From the NCBI RefSeq assembly GCF_010389155.1, contig NC_057765.1, positions 26,042,980-26,106,979 of the forward strand: a stretch of DNA of 64,000 nucleotides. The letters are read 5' to 3'. The notes below the pieces were generated by a model. That model worked only from the letters and a program-made list of their open reading frames with translations. It was not told the DNA's origin and did no database searches. The number at the start of each line of letters is the position of its first letter. Within the stretch, counting starts at the first letter, position 1. Made by a program: the position numbers and the translations under genes. Positions 24,401 through 34,394 of this stretch are shown here, piece after piece. The stretch is from Erigeron canadensis. Lineage: Eukaryota; Streptophyta; Magnoliopsida; Asterales; Asteraceae.

Positions 24401-24990
24401 CTTTGAGAGGTCATCATCTTGAGAGTTTTGGTATTCCTATTCTTGTGTTATTCTTTAGTTGGGAACATAATATCATAGTCGTATTGTTACTTTAAAACTA
24501 ACTGTCTGGACTAAAGTCATCGCAGGGACTCATGTAGACTATAATAAACATATATACATACCACACTAGAGCAGATGGATTTATATTTGTGTTATATTTG
24601 AAACGTGGAACTTCTACAAGCCTATGCTCATCACATGACGAATTTCGTTTTGTCTGGTATAAAAAAAATAGGATGTTAGGAGTATTTCACAACTTAGATG
24701 TATGATATCATCTCCCTCACTTTTAATATCAAACAAATTTTTACTTCTTTCTAATTTATAAATCATGCCCGGGTATTAACCCGGGTTGATTAGCTAGTGA
24801 AAGTATAAAATACGGTCCGGTTTTACGCGGTTTTTTCTTTGCTCAAACCGTAACTGGACCAAATAACCCGATTTTTCAAAACTTAAATCACTAGACCAGA
24901 CTTTAACAATTCAATCCAACCAAACCATTCCAATCCAAATATTACGGTTTGGTTCAGATTAAATAGTTTGACTGTTCGATAAGCACCCTA
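21434..24990. mobile_element. TIR element split by Helitron B
   Basis: The left end reads TAGGGGTGTTTATAGACC and the right end GATAAGCACCCTA, its imperfect inverse. Both outer parts (21434-21976 and 24798-24990) are rich in AAACCRAACCG motifs in mirror orientation. This is the style of hAT-type MITEs. Helitron B lies inside, so the TIR element is older and would be about 740 bp. No clean 8-bp target duplication is left. Confidence 0.5.
21977..24797 (+). mobile_element. Helitron B, about 2.8 kb
   Basis: The 5' end is TCTTCCTATTAAAGCAAGG. The 3' end carries the perfect hairpin CCCGGGTATTAACCCGGG, then TTGATTAG, CTAG and T. Size and termini match Helitron A but the interior is different, as expected for Helitrons with different cargo. 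A CAG-bordered ATGGCGGAATCC at about 23490 and other short frames may be captured pieces. I recognise none, and no Rep/helicase is seen. Confidence 0.75.
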
Positions 24991-25168
24991 ATAAAAATCA
25001 TCATACCAGAATTTGATGATATGGAAAAATGAAAAAAATAAAATAAAATGCATTTCAAGTTGGGGTACTTGAAGAGTTAAAGTAATACTCGTCTTTTCGT
25101 GTCTCTAATTTTGTTTTCTCCCTCTATTGTTTCAAGAAAACTAAGAAAGCAACAACCCCACAATAGTT

Positions 25169-26155
25169 ATGGTGTCTACCCGTCGAAGTGGACGCAAACC
25201 CCCTTCTTCCAAACGCCAAAAAGTAAGTAATTCTTTTCTTTCTTTTATCATTTCCATAGATTCTTTATGTATAGATATGTATATATTGATTTTATTTGGT
25301 TATATTAATTTAATGTATGCATTGTTTTGATTTAATAATATTAAGCCAAATGAAAAACAACCCGAGGAAGTAGGGGTGAGTATGGATCGGTTTGGTTCGG
25401 TTTTTGCCTAAAACCGAAACCAAAACCGATCCATTCGGTTTTTAGAAAACCAAAACCATTGGATTCAGTTTTTGTTCGGTTCGGTTTCTCGGTTTTCCGG
25501 TTCGGTTTGGATCGGTTTCGGTTTTTTTTTTCGGTTTTTTTAATAAATTTTGTTTTTTAAGTTTTTTAAAAATATTATGTTATAAATTTAACTTTCAATT
25601 GTTAAGAAAAAAATATGATATAAAAATTAAAATACAAAAAAGCTTTTTATTAATTAATTATATTTTTATGGTGTTAAAATTTGTATAACTTTTATAAAAC
25701 GAATTGTTTTTACTACACGTTTTTATTAAAAATATACAATTTATATAGATTTGTACAATAAAAAGATAAAACTATTAACATATTTATAAATTATAAGTAA
25801 TAAATATAAATGTAATATGATATAAAAACAAAATAAATTAAAATATATTTAGTTCGGTTCGGTTCGGTTTTGATCGTTTTTTTGGCATATGAAATCGAAA
25901 ACCGAACCGATCCGTTCGGTTTTTAGAAAACGAAAACCAAACCAATGGATTTCGTTCGGTTTTCGGTTTTTTCGGTTTGGGTTTGTCGGTTTTTTTCGGT
26001 TTTTGGTTTTCCGGTTCGGTTTTTTGCTCACCCCTACGAGGAAGGTACACATAAATTGAATGTAGATTCGCCAGAAAGTGCTGCCGGAATTTCACAACAG
26101 AAAGACGACGGCGAGGAGGTTGTTAGTGTCACTCCAGCTGCTTGGGTTGCCCAAG
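25169..26155 (+). pseudogene. 5' exons of a nuclear gene, FHA/AAA-ATPase-like start
   Basis: Exon 1 (25169-25222) encodes MVSTRRSGRKPPSSKRQK and ends at a GTAAGT donor. Exon 2 begins after TTAAG at 25346 and, ignoring the inserted MITE, continues to a GTGAAT donor at 26156 as one open frame (PNEKQPEE, then GTHKLNVDSPESAAG to TPAAWVAQ). The start resembles the basic N-terminus of plant AAA ATPases of the At4g02480 type, but 63 residues of low-complexity sequence cannot prove this. No further exons are found before the transposon-rich stretch that follows, so this is a fragment or a gene with a very long intron. The MITE puts stop codons into exon 2. Confidence 0.4.
25371..26036. mobile_element. 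hAT-type MITE inserted in an exon
   Basis: The termini TAGGGGTGAG (25371-25380) and CTCACCCCTA (26027-26036) are perfect inverses. They are flanked by the identical 8-bp duplication CGAGGAAG (25363-25370 and 26037-26044), the size made by hAT transposases. The ends are packed with CGGTTTGGTTCGGTTTT-like repeats in opposite orientation. The element has no transposase. Confidence 0.85.
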
Positions 26156-26232
26156 GTGAATGTTTTGTTCTTTTTTTATGAATATTAATGTTTGTTGAAT
26201 CTGATTGAATAGAATAAGGTAGTAACTAGTAA

Positions 26233-26593
26233 GGGCCCGTTTGGTTAGAAAAAAGTTTTCTAGTTTTTCATATATAATTTTCATGAAAATGAAAGGGGTT
26301 TTTATTTTCTAGAAAACAAATAAAAATTTTGAAAACGTGTTCTAATTAGAAAATTAGAAAACATGTTAGAGACGTGAGGGGAGGGGATGAAGGAAATGGA
26401 AAATGAAAATAGAAAACGAAAAACAACAAAAAAGATGTTTTTAATTTTTCTATTGAAAAGTGGAAAACATTTTTTTTGGTTTCTCGAAAAACATTCTCAG
26501 AAAACTATGATTATAACGTGTTTTCTGTTTTTCATGTTTTCTTGGAAAATAAAAATGAAAAACAAGGAGTGTTTTTTGTAAGCAAACGCCCCC
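26233..26593. mobile_element. Tourist-like MITE
   Basis: The left end is GGGCCCGTTTGGTTAG and the right end the inverse of GGGGGCGTTTGCTTAC, with TAA on both outer sides (26230-26232 and 26594-26596). This is consistent with the Harbinger/Tourist group. The interior is AT-rich with GAAAAC-type repeats. Confidence 0.6.
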
Positions 26594-26640
26594 TAAAAAA
26601 TTTGTTTAGGGTTTTAGAATTGAAAAAAAAGGTAAATGGA

Positions 26641-26829
26641 TGGGACCCTCTGGTCCTATGTGCCGTTTTGGTACCCAGAGCGCACACCGCATAGAACTCA
26701 TGCCCGGTAAGTCACAATCCTTACACATGGGATCACAAAATATAGTTTTTCCACTTGCCTTTCACAAGTTTTGAACCTGTGACCTGCCTTCATTTGTGGG
26801 CCCTTTGTGGTCACATGATGGCGGTATCA
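26641..26829 (-). mobile_element. SINE-like repeat, copy 1
   Basis: It aligns with 50411-50613. Shared blocks are the region around TACCCAGAGCGCAC and ACTCATGC, GATCACAA.ATATAGTTT, and a minus-strand B-box-like AGGTCACAGGTTCAAA. The A box is weak, so the SINE assignment rests mainly on the B box and dispersal. Confidence 0.5.
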
Positions 26830-27930
26830 TTGGGGTTTCATGTCTATATCTACATTCATATCCATATCTATACTAGATTATAATACAAACCTTCCATTTT
26901 CTCAAAAAAAGAATTTGATTTACCCAAACAACCTCTCTTTTATTTACTAACTAGATATATATCCCGAGTAAAAAGCGTGGCAGTAGAAATCTCAATTTTT
27001 TTGTATTTCCGAGAAAGTTAATTAATGAAAATTTGATTTATATACATTTACAAAAATTTGTATCTGTCAGGGTTCAAGTTAACAGTGAGTGAATTGTTAC
27101 ATTTTATATACGGAGACAAATTGGAACATTGAACAGTCCTTATTTCATTTAATCAGAAATGCAGAATACCAAACTTTTAACTGATATGCCCATCTTAAGA
27201 AAAGGAGAATGAGCGTATGAAATGGGTCAAAGGGGTAAGAAAAGTTAAATATAGAGGAAACTATTCAAATGATTGGAAACCATCGAAATTTTGCTTCTTT
27301 ACATATGAGCCTAAATCATTTTGTTTTAAGAATTAGGATATTATCGTAGATAGGATATATAACTTTTTATATCATATCTTAGACATTACCTAATTATAAA
27401 GAATATATAAATTTGGATTAGAAGTGTCTTAATTTGGCAGTTTTGATTCAGGCTCGCTTTGACACATGTTATCCAACCCACCCGAACCGACTATTTAACT
27501 ACCCAAATAAAACTGACCTTGTATGTGTCAAACTCGGCACTTATCGGTCAATATCGGTAAAAAAATTGACTTTTTTTTTAAAAAACGGGTAGCCCTTGTT
27601 AAGCTTTCTGTTCAAAGCTGAATCTTTTGTGACTTTGGAACACTTGCTTCCTGTTTGTTAAACATTCTGTTTGCTTTCTGTTTGTTAAACTTTCTGTTTC
27701 ACAATCCAAAAACATGTTTTAATTTAACTCTTCCTGTTTATTTTCTGCTTCCTGTTCAGATTAAAAGGTATGTAAACTTATGTCAAATTGTATATGTTGT
27801 TAGTATATATATAAATTTTAGATAAATTCCTTTACAATTTAGGGTATCCGATATATCCCCGATATATCCGATATATCGCTTATCGGGGGTCGGCCAAAAC
27901 GATACCGAAAGCGATGTTTACAACCTTGCC
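26830..27930. other. Spacer with transposon remnants
   Basis: It contains a minus-strand Helitron-type end at 26951 (CTAG then T), and at 27530-27910 a block of GATATATCCGATATATCG-like motifs that belongs to an unidentified repeat. No gene is seen. Confidence 0.4.
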
Positions 27931-28111
27931 CTTTATTACTTCTGCATTGGTGATCTCGCCGCTAAATTTTAATGCAAGACGCAACTCTTCAATCTCCATA
28001 TAACCCCTTCGGTTCTTATCAAAAAAAGTCAAAGGCTTTGTGTAGGTGTTCATCGTTTGCCATTTTCTCAAGATGCACTGTGACAGCCAAAAAATCCCCA
28101 AAGTCCAGGTT
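27931..28111 (-). pseudogene. CDPK EF-hand exon fragment
   Basis: Read on the minus strand from an AG acceptor, the exon encodes NLDFGDFLAVTVHLEKM, then NDEHLHKAFDFF, then a frame break, then DKNRRGYMEIEELRLAL. This is the characteristic junction of EF-hands 2 and 3 in plant calcium-dependent protein kinases. Seven T residues (minus strand, complement of about 28021-28027) where six are needed shift the frame inside the EF-hand loop, whose calcium-binding Asp/Gly pattern is also eroded (NRRGY). The kinase domain is absent. After the codons for NAEVI the sequence becomes repeat DNA. It is a dead fragment, perhaps captured by a transposon. Confidence 0.6.
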
Positions 28112-28220
28112 CTCATTTCATATACTATTTAGGAGCTGTTGATTGAAAAATCGATCTAATGCTTAAGTTTAAAAATGTTACCAAAATAACTATATATATA
28201 ACACATAGTTTAGATATGAT

Positions 28221-28452
28221 CCCTGCGATTGCGTTGATCATCAAGTTGACAAACTGGTCTTTATCAAAATGAAACTCGGCCTTCAAATAGTACCTACATG
28301 ATATAAGATGCTTAGGTAACCAGCAAGTCTTGAAATAAAAGGCTAATATTAACATCAGAGTTAACTACTATTATGGCTTATAATTATACCAATAGTGCAG
28401 AGAGAAGGCCTAGTTCACCAAGACCGCTCAAAAACGCCACAATAGTTTCCTG
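28221..28452 (-). pseudogene. Two unidentified exon-like fragments
   Basis: Minus-strand frames at 28452-28391 (preceded by CAG, encoding ETIVAFLSGLGELGLLSALL) and 28292-28221 (YYLKAEFHFDKDQFVNLM) look like consecutive exons of one gene. The gene is not a CDPK that I recognise. They lie upstream of the CDPK exon in the same orientation. Confidence 0.3.
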
Positions 28453-30707
28453 TGAAAATATCCAGGGAAATAACATTTGCAAGAGAATACTTTAAATGAT
28501 CAAAAACAAACCACATCCTATAATAAGACGTTTTTAACAGCAAAGAGACCATGAAGTCGTTTGTTTAACCTTTATAGTTTATTTGGATGTTAGGCTTGAT
28601 TTTTCATCTGGATTAATCTTAAATAAATTATGCTTCCATTTGGCTCTTAATAAATCATATGGTGTACTTACATTCCATTTTTCCTGAACAATTGGTCACT
28701 TATTGGGCATGAGTGTAGGACCACAAAAGTCAAACTATGTAGAGACACAATATGCTGACAGAAACTCCAAATTGAACAATAATTTATTTGGTTTAGATAT
28801 ATATGCATTTCCACTCTCGGATTTTCTTTGACTCGCATGATGCTTAAAGCCTTATACTATACCTTGACTTTCTGTCAAACAGACTACTTTAATTATATAA
28901 TTCATATATGGATTCTTTAAGAATGATTAGATTAGAAGAAAAAATAGAAGTTATAAATATAAAAAGTATTGGCACTAAAATGTACAGGATTTTTAAAGAA
29001 AGAGACCTCAAGCAATGTTAAAGACACCTGGTTAAAGACTATGGCATATCCATTTTAGGAATTCAAATATAATAAGCACAGGATGATATGTATTTAAGAA
29101 TCTTAAAAAAAACATCAAGAACATATCCAATACTTGTAAATTGTAAGTAAATATAATTTTTCAAAAACTTCACTTATTTATTGAGATATTATATCGATTA
29201 TCGAATACTTAATAGCTATAAAGTTCTATAAAATATAGAAACCAATATTTTACTGCTATAAAGATAGGAACTCTAACAACAATGGTTACGTTCAAATCAT
29301 ATACTGTGATAAATATATCATATGTAAGTAGAATATACAAAAATACCCTTTTCCCTTTCTTTACAAATATGGCAACTTAGTTTCAAGGCCATCATCCACC
29401 TGTCGATTAAGACATGAAAATTTGTTAAGTTTCTAAAGCTCAATAACAAAACAGAATATATAAGTATATAACTTAAAAGAAAGTACACTCGAGAGCTTTA
29501 GCTGTTTCAAGGCCATCATCTACCTCTCTATCAGACATGTTGCATATCACTCGAGTTTTTAACTACATTCAACCAACAAAATCAATAGATATTGCTAAAA
29601 GGAAATACAATATAAAAGGTCCGTGTTGTGCCTTGACGTGGTTTTTATAAAATCCTTTCTATCGAGAGCTTGCTGTTGAGTTTTTTCAGCTTGTAAGAAG
29701 TAGATCTGAGACGGAGATATGAAACGGGTACCTTGTAAGAAATAGAAGATGATAGAAGAAAGAAAGTGAAGATGAAAAAAGCCCTTAAATTTGCCATGAT
29801 CACTATAAAAAGACAACTAATATTACGAAATCACTTAATAAAAGAAAATATAAACAACCTAACCAAACTGAATACATACACATACCTTTAATCCAAAGAT
29901 AGACAAATAAATAAAGAAGTTGAAAAAGAAAATTTTGATGGAGGAGATCAAAAGAGAAAAAAAAAAAAAAAAGGAAAAAAAGTTCAATGAGAGAGAAGAG
30001 AGAATAAGATGATGAATGAGAAGAGTTTTGCTATACGTATATTTAAGGATTTAAAACAACCGCCCATTTTCTTTCCCTTCTCTTTATTATACACATTTTA
30101 TTTACACAATACATATGGCTTGGCTAAAAACTTGATAACTGAGCTTTTCCTATGTCATCATTTCTCCTCTTTTAGTACATTAGTAAGATATATACAAATT
30201 ACAACATTCATCGCTCAACCTTTAAAATATCTACCCTACTCTCTTTAACATAAATTACATTTACATTAATGACCACACAACTACCGCTATCACCGTCGTC
30301 GCCGCCACTTGTCGTCGTCGCCACTATCGAGGGTCGCCTTGCATTGGGCAGATATCCCTTCTGGTATTTAATAAACGAAGCATGTCAGAGGACAATGATT
30401 CATTATTCGTGTGTCAAAGGCATGACAATTTATTGTGTAATGATAAATTCTCCTAATTCATTCTCTTAAAAATCCTCCTAGTATTTTCATTCCATGCTAA
30501 ATGTAATCCACTAATTGTCTCTCTTAATCTCATCATTTTGATTGTAGCATGCGTAATGATAATAATGTTAGATGGAATTTTAGGAGGCTTAATTGTTTTT
30601 CTAATTGTACTTTTCCATTCTTAATTCCTACTTGTTACGCATTTTTGCATTTGTATATTAATCTTTTGCTTTTATTTCAATTTTTGCTTCCGACGCGTTA
30701 AATTTAA
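28453..30707. other. Spacer with local duplication and TE remnants
   Basis: A 35-bp motif occurs twice (29382-29417 and 29505-29540). On the minus strand the second copy reads as MSDREVDDGLETAKALE, suggesting another exon fragment. A minus frame at 29595-29816 is not recognised. A CCGCC-rich block at 30280-30340 resembles the short Helitron family, and 30440-30595 a decayed MITE. Confidence 0.35.
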
Positions 30708-31027
30708 GGGTTTAGTGCGCCGGAATGCAACTAACGATGCCCAAAAAGTTATAGTGTGCACGAACTAACGTTTTTTTTGTTATATGCATAAACTTAATAA
30801 AAAAGTTTAAATCATGTAACTTTTTGTGACCGACCAATCAAAACCTTCCATGTGGCCTTTTCAAAAAAATTTTTTTTTGCACGTGGTAACTCATATGGGC
30901 TGCCACGTATACACATAGCATGATTTGAACATTTTTACTAAGTTTATGCATACAATAAAAAAAACGTTAGTTCGTGCACACTATAACTTTTTGGGCATTG
31001 TTTGTTTCATTCCATCGCACTAAACCC
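30708..31027. mobile_element. MULE-type MITE with 9-bp duplication
   Basis: Long inverted repeats of about 100 bp (GGGTTTAGTGCGCCGGAATG and its near-inverse) make up most of the 320-bp element. The perfect 9-bp direct repeat TAAATTTAA lies at 30699-30707 and 31028-31036. This fits a Mutator-like element without transposase. A decayed piece of the same arm is at about 333-420. Confidence 0.8.
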
Positions 31028-31036
31028 TAAATTTAA

Positions 31037-31640
31037 CTAGTTCCCGATAACAAACTTAACCACGTTTTATGATTTGATTTAATTTCAACAAGTTTAGATT
31101 CGATTCCCAAGCTATAAGATAATCACGCGTTATTATTAAGTTTTCTCTAAAAATAGAGAGAGGAAAGGAATGGAAGGAGAAAATTTAAAATGCATTGGCA
31201 AATATTTTTTTTTGTTCGTGCAAAAATTGATATCTGCTTGGGATTAAAGCGGATATTTAATTTTGGCCGTGTTCTATGTGAAGCTATTATATCTACAAGT
31301 AGATTAAAGCTGGTCAGATACAAGAGAATAACCAGTGTTGAGCGGCTTCTAGCAGCTTGGGATCTCCGTGTTTTACCGATTAATAATATGTAATTTCTTT
31401 ATTGTTTGTTAGCCTTCATTGTTTGCTAGGTTAGTAGTTTGCCTTGGGTGATGTATATTGCACGGTGTGTGCATGAACATGTGGAAAGTCAACTTAGTAC
31501 GTACTCAACTAAGTTGCCTGATTAATTTTTTATATAAAAGCTTACAAGGGTAATCCCTTTTACCCAAAATGTTGTAATCATAAAGAGAAAGTTATATCTG
31601 CGCACCCTCTTAATTGCACATTCTAGGAAGTCGTAAAGGT
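31037..31640. other. Spacer upstream of MATH copy 4
   Basis: A 67-codon open frame at 31190-31393 has no recognisable features. The last 80 nt before copy 4 include the conserved TTAGTCCTTATATAC promoter text. Confidence 0.4.
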
Positions 31641-31725
31641 AGGCATGTTAATCTTAGTCCTTATATACAAAATTTTTAGGAATATATGTTGTCACACCCT
31701 TTTACGCGTATTTGGTTGGGCAAAA

Positions 31726-33159
31726 ATGTTGTCAGTTTCAATTTCAAAGAAGAAAGATGAACCAGCCCACTATAAGTTGAAGATTGAGTCTTTCTCTCTT
31801 CTTGCTTTTTTTTTGCCAGCGGTTTTAAATGGTCAGTCTATCCCTAACCTATTGTATTGTTTATCTTTTTCTTCATATTAAACTAAAATGAGTAAATATT
31901 AATTTATATTTTTTTTCAGGAGACTAGATTTGTATCCAAATGGAAATGATGAGAATAGTGGTGGTAACAACATATCTTTGTATCTTGTGATATGTGACAC
32001 TCAAAGCTTCTCAAAGGGGTGGGAGGTCTGTGTTGATGTTAGTTTTTTTGTTTATGATCATGAAAGCCATAACTATGCAACTTTTCAAGGTATCATTGTC
32101 TTTTTTACTTACTTTATCATATTATTTTGTCTTTTCAAGATATGTTTACTTACGAAAAGTGAGGCCGTTCTGAATATACTTTATATGTGCATGTATAGAT
32201 ATCCATGGCCATGGGAACAGGGCAAGGTTTAATGAGAGGAATAAAATCTGGGGGTTTGACCAACTAATATCACTCGAGTCTTTCAAGGAGAGTAAAAATG
32301 GGTACCTGTCGAATGATGCATGTGTGTTTGGAGTTGAGGTTTTTACTGTTTCGAAGTTTTCACAAAATGATCGATGCTTATCATTTAGAAAGCCCCCAGC
32401 ACCTACCAATACCTACACTTGGAGAATTGATAATTTTTCAAAGGTGACGGAGGAATGTATTTATTCAGAAGTTTTCAAAATTGTCAATGTCAAGTGGTAC
32501 TTTTAATCTTCCCTTGGCTTATTATATTTAGGACTTTCAGCACACGATAACTTATGAGAACATTCATTGGTCTCATGTGTTTTTTTAACTATATATGGTG
32601 CTTTATCAACTGCAGGTTTTTAAACCTTTATCCAAAAGGAGAGAATATAGGGGAAGATACTCATATGGCTACCTATTTATATGTATTTGACTATGCTTCG
32701 TTTCCTCATGGGTGGCGAGTTTATGCAAATTTTAGGCTTCGGGTTAAGAATCAAAGTTCTAAGGACGATATAGAGACAGGTAGAGTCCGTACCTTTATAT
32801 TTTGACTTTCAATATTGTTTAAAAGCGCGTGCGAAGCTTTGCAATCTTTACTCTAATATTAGTTGTTTTGCTTCTGGTTGCTGTTGTGTTATACATGTAG
32901 CGCTTGATATTTTAATAGTTTGTTAGTATGTGTTTGTATTCTGTAATTCTTTTGTATCATGTGACAGTTTTATGTCTTTACTTTTTTTTTTTTTGCAGAA
33001 CTTGATCACTGGTTTAGTAAATCTGCTGACAATATGGGTATATCCGAGTTTATGCCCCTGATTGACCTCCATGAATCGGCAAATGGCTTCTTGGTAAATG
33101 ATGTTTTTATTATGGAAGTCGAGATCTCACTGTTGGGTACGCTAAAAAATTTCTTTTGA
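31726..33159 (+). pseudogene. Double MATH-domain gene, copy 4, exon 1 frameshift
   Basis: Exons: 31726-31831, 31920-32089, 32199-32496, 32616-32779 and 32999-33159. Exon 1 has a 6-nt duplication (TTTCAA) near its start. It has also lost about 31 net nt, replacing the codons from AEAKSMK to FEASGH with a T tract. Exon 1 thus ends in the wrong phase (106 nt instead of 131) and exons 2-5 are out of frame. Those exons are otherwise open and well conserved (MATH2: NLYPKGENIGEDTHMATYLY and so on). An internal start in exon 2 or 3 could give only a partial product. Confidence 0.8.
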
Positions 33160-33896
33160 ATAATGGTGTTGGTTTATTAGTATGGTCGTTAGTTGAAAGA
33201 ACTAATGTGTTTAACCATGGTATGGAAGAATTGGTAAAAAAAAAATTTATTCTTTTATTTGAGAAATCATAGTTTTAATGCCATATTGAGTATATTTGTA
33301 ATCGACTGAAGTTGCATCCTAATCGCGCGTATTATCAGAATTAATTATAGAAAATGCTAAATCCCCAAATAAATTCCAATTCCTGCCATCCTTTGATCAT
33401 TCCCTAGAGTGATTATATACCCAACTGGTGACGTGACGTAATTAATTGGCTTTCTTCGGCTCCCTTTCTTTTCTCTTTCACTATGTTCTTGAGTTCAAAA
33501 GAATTGGAATGATGAGATGATAAAAGAAGAGATATAATCCTTCTAAATCATCCCAAATATGGGAGGAAGATTTTTAAAACAAAAACAACTAAAGAATCTT
33601 TTTAAATCATATCACTTCATTTCCTTTCTATCATTAAAATTAACTCAAGAACTCAATTCATACAAAAATCATTTGGTTCATTTCTTTTCCTACCTAAAAA
33701 AACTCTAAGAAGATAGTGTTTGCGCCATGACTAAACCCAATCCAGTTACCTTGACCCAAATATCAAGCTTCCGGATTTGCCACAGCCCTCCAATTCCACT
33801 TTTATTAAAGCACAAGATTCTGAACTAGTCCAAGACCACCTATTGTTTTGCAGTTTTAATATTTTTACGGTGTATGCAGCTACATTTTTTTCAACT
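33160..33896. other. MATH copy 4 3' flank up to copia insertion
   Basis: The stretch 33720-33896, continuing after the copia element at 39721, matches 46315-46460 downstream of copy 6 (for example CCAAGACCACCT and TTTTGCAGTTTTAA). The duplicated unit therefore includes about 0.8 kb of 3' flank. No gene. Confidence 0.5.
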
Positions 33897-34352
33897 TGTA
33901 AGAATATGAAATCAACTCAGATTTTGATTAATCAACTCAAAATACAGATACAGACTCTATAAAGATGAATTGTCCACAACTGTGTGCAATTCTAAAGGAC
34001 TGGGATCATCCACAAACGTGTGTGATCCTAAATACAATCAAGACTCAAGACTGACAATACAAAGATTACAAATATGAGAGAAACTACTACATCTTCAGTA
34101 CAAGACCAGAAAAGACCCTAAGTTATGCGCCCAATTTCTCCCAACCCTAGGAACAGTGAATGCGATGCTTATATAGAGACAAAGGGTATGAGATAATTAC
34201 AACTTCAGTACCTTCACAATAGCCAAGGACAGAAATAGACCCTATACTATATTTTCACAACTAAACAGGTTTAGACCTTGATCTATATCAAACTTTATAA
34301 GTTTGACATGAATGTAAATAAATAAATATATGTATATATATATATTTTAACA
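33897..34352 (-). repeat. Copia 3' LTR
   Basis: This is the downstream LTR in element orientation. It starts with TGTTAAAATATATATA when read on the minus strand and contains a TA-rich stretch and promoter-like text. It is 456 bp, two longer than its partner through a TA repeat. Confidence 0.9.
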
Positions 34353-34366
34353 TCCTCCCTCAAACT
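34353..34366 (-). promoter_or_regulatory. Copia polypurine tract
   Basis: On the minus strand TTTGAGGGAGGA directly precedes the 3' LTR, the expected plus-strand priming site. Confidence 0.75.
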
Positions 34367-34394
34367 TATAAGTTTGAACAGAGGGAAGGAAAAA

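Noticed and set aside
25838..26181. Overlapping frames on both strands rich in Lys/Pro/Asn or Phe/Val
   Set aside because: They are translations of the CGGTTTGG repeats at the right end of the hAT-type MITE.
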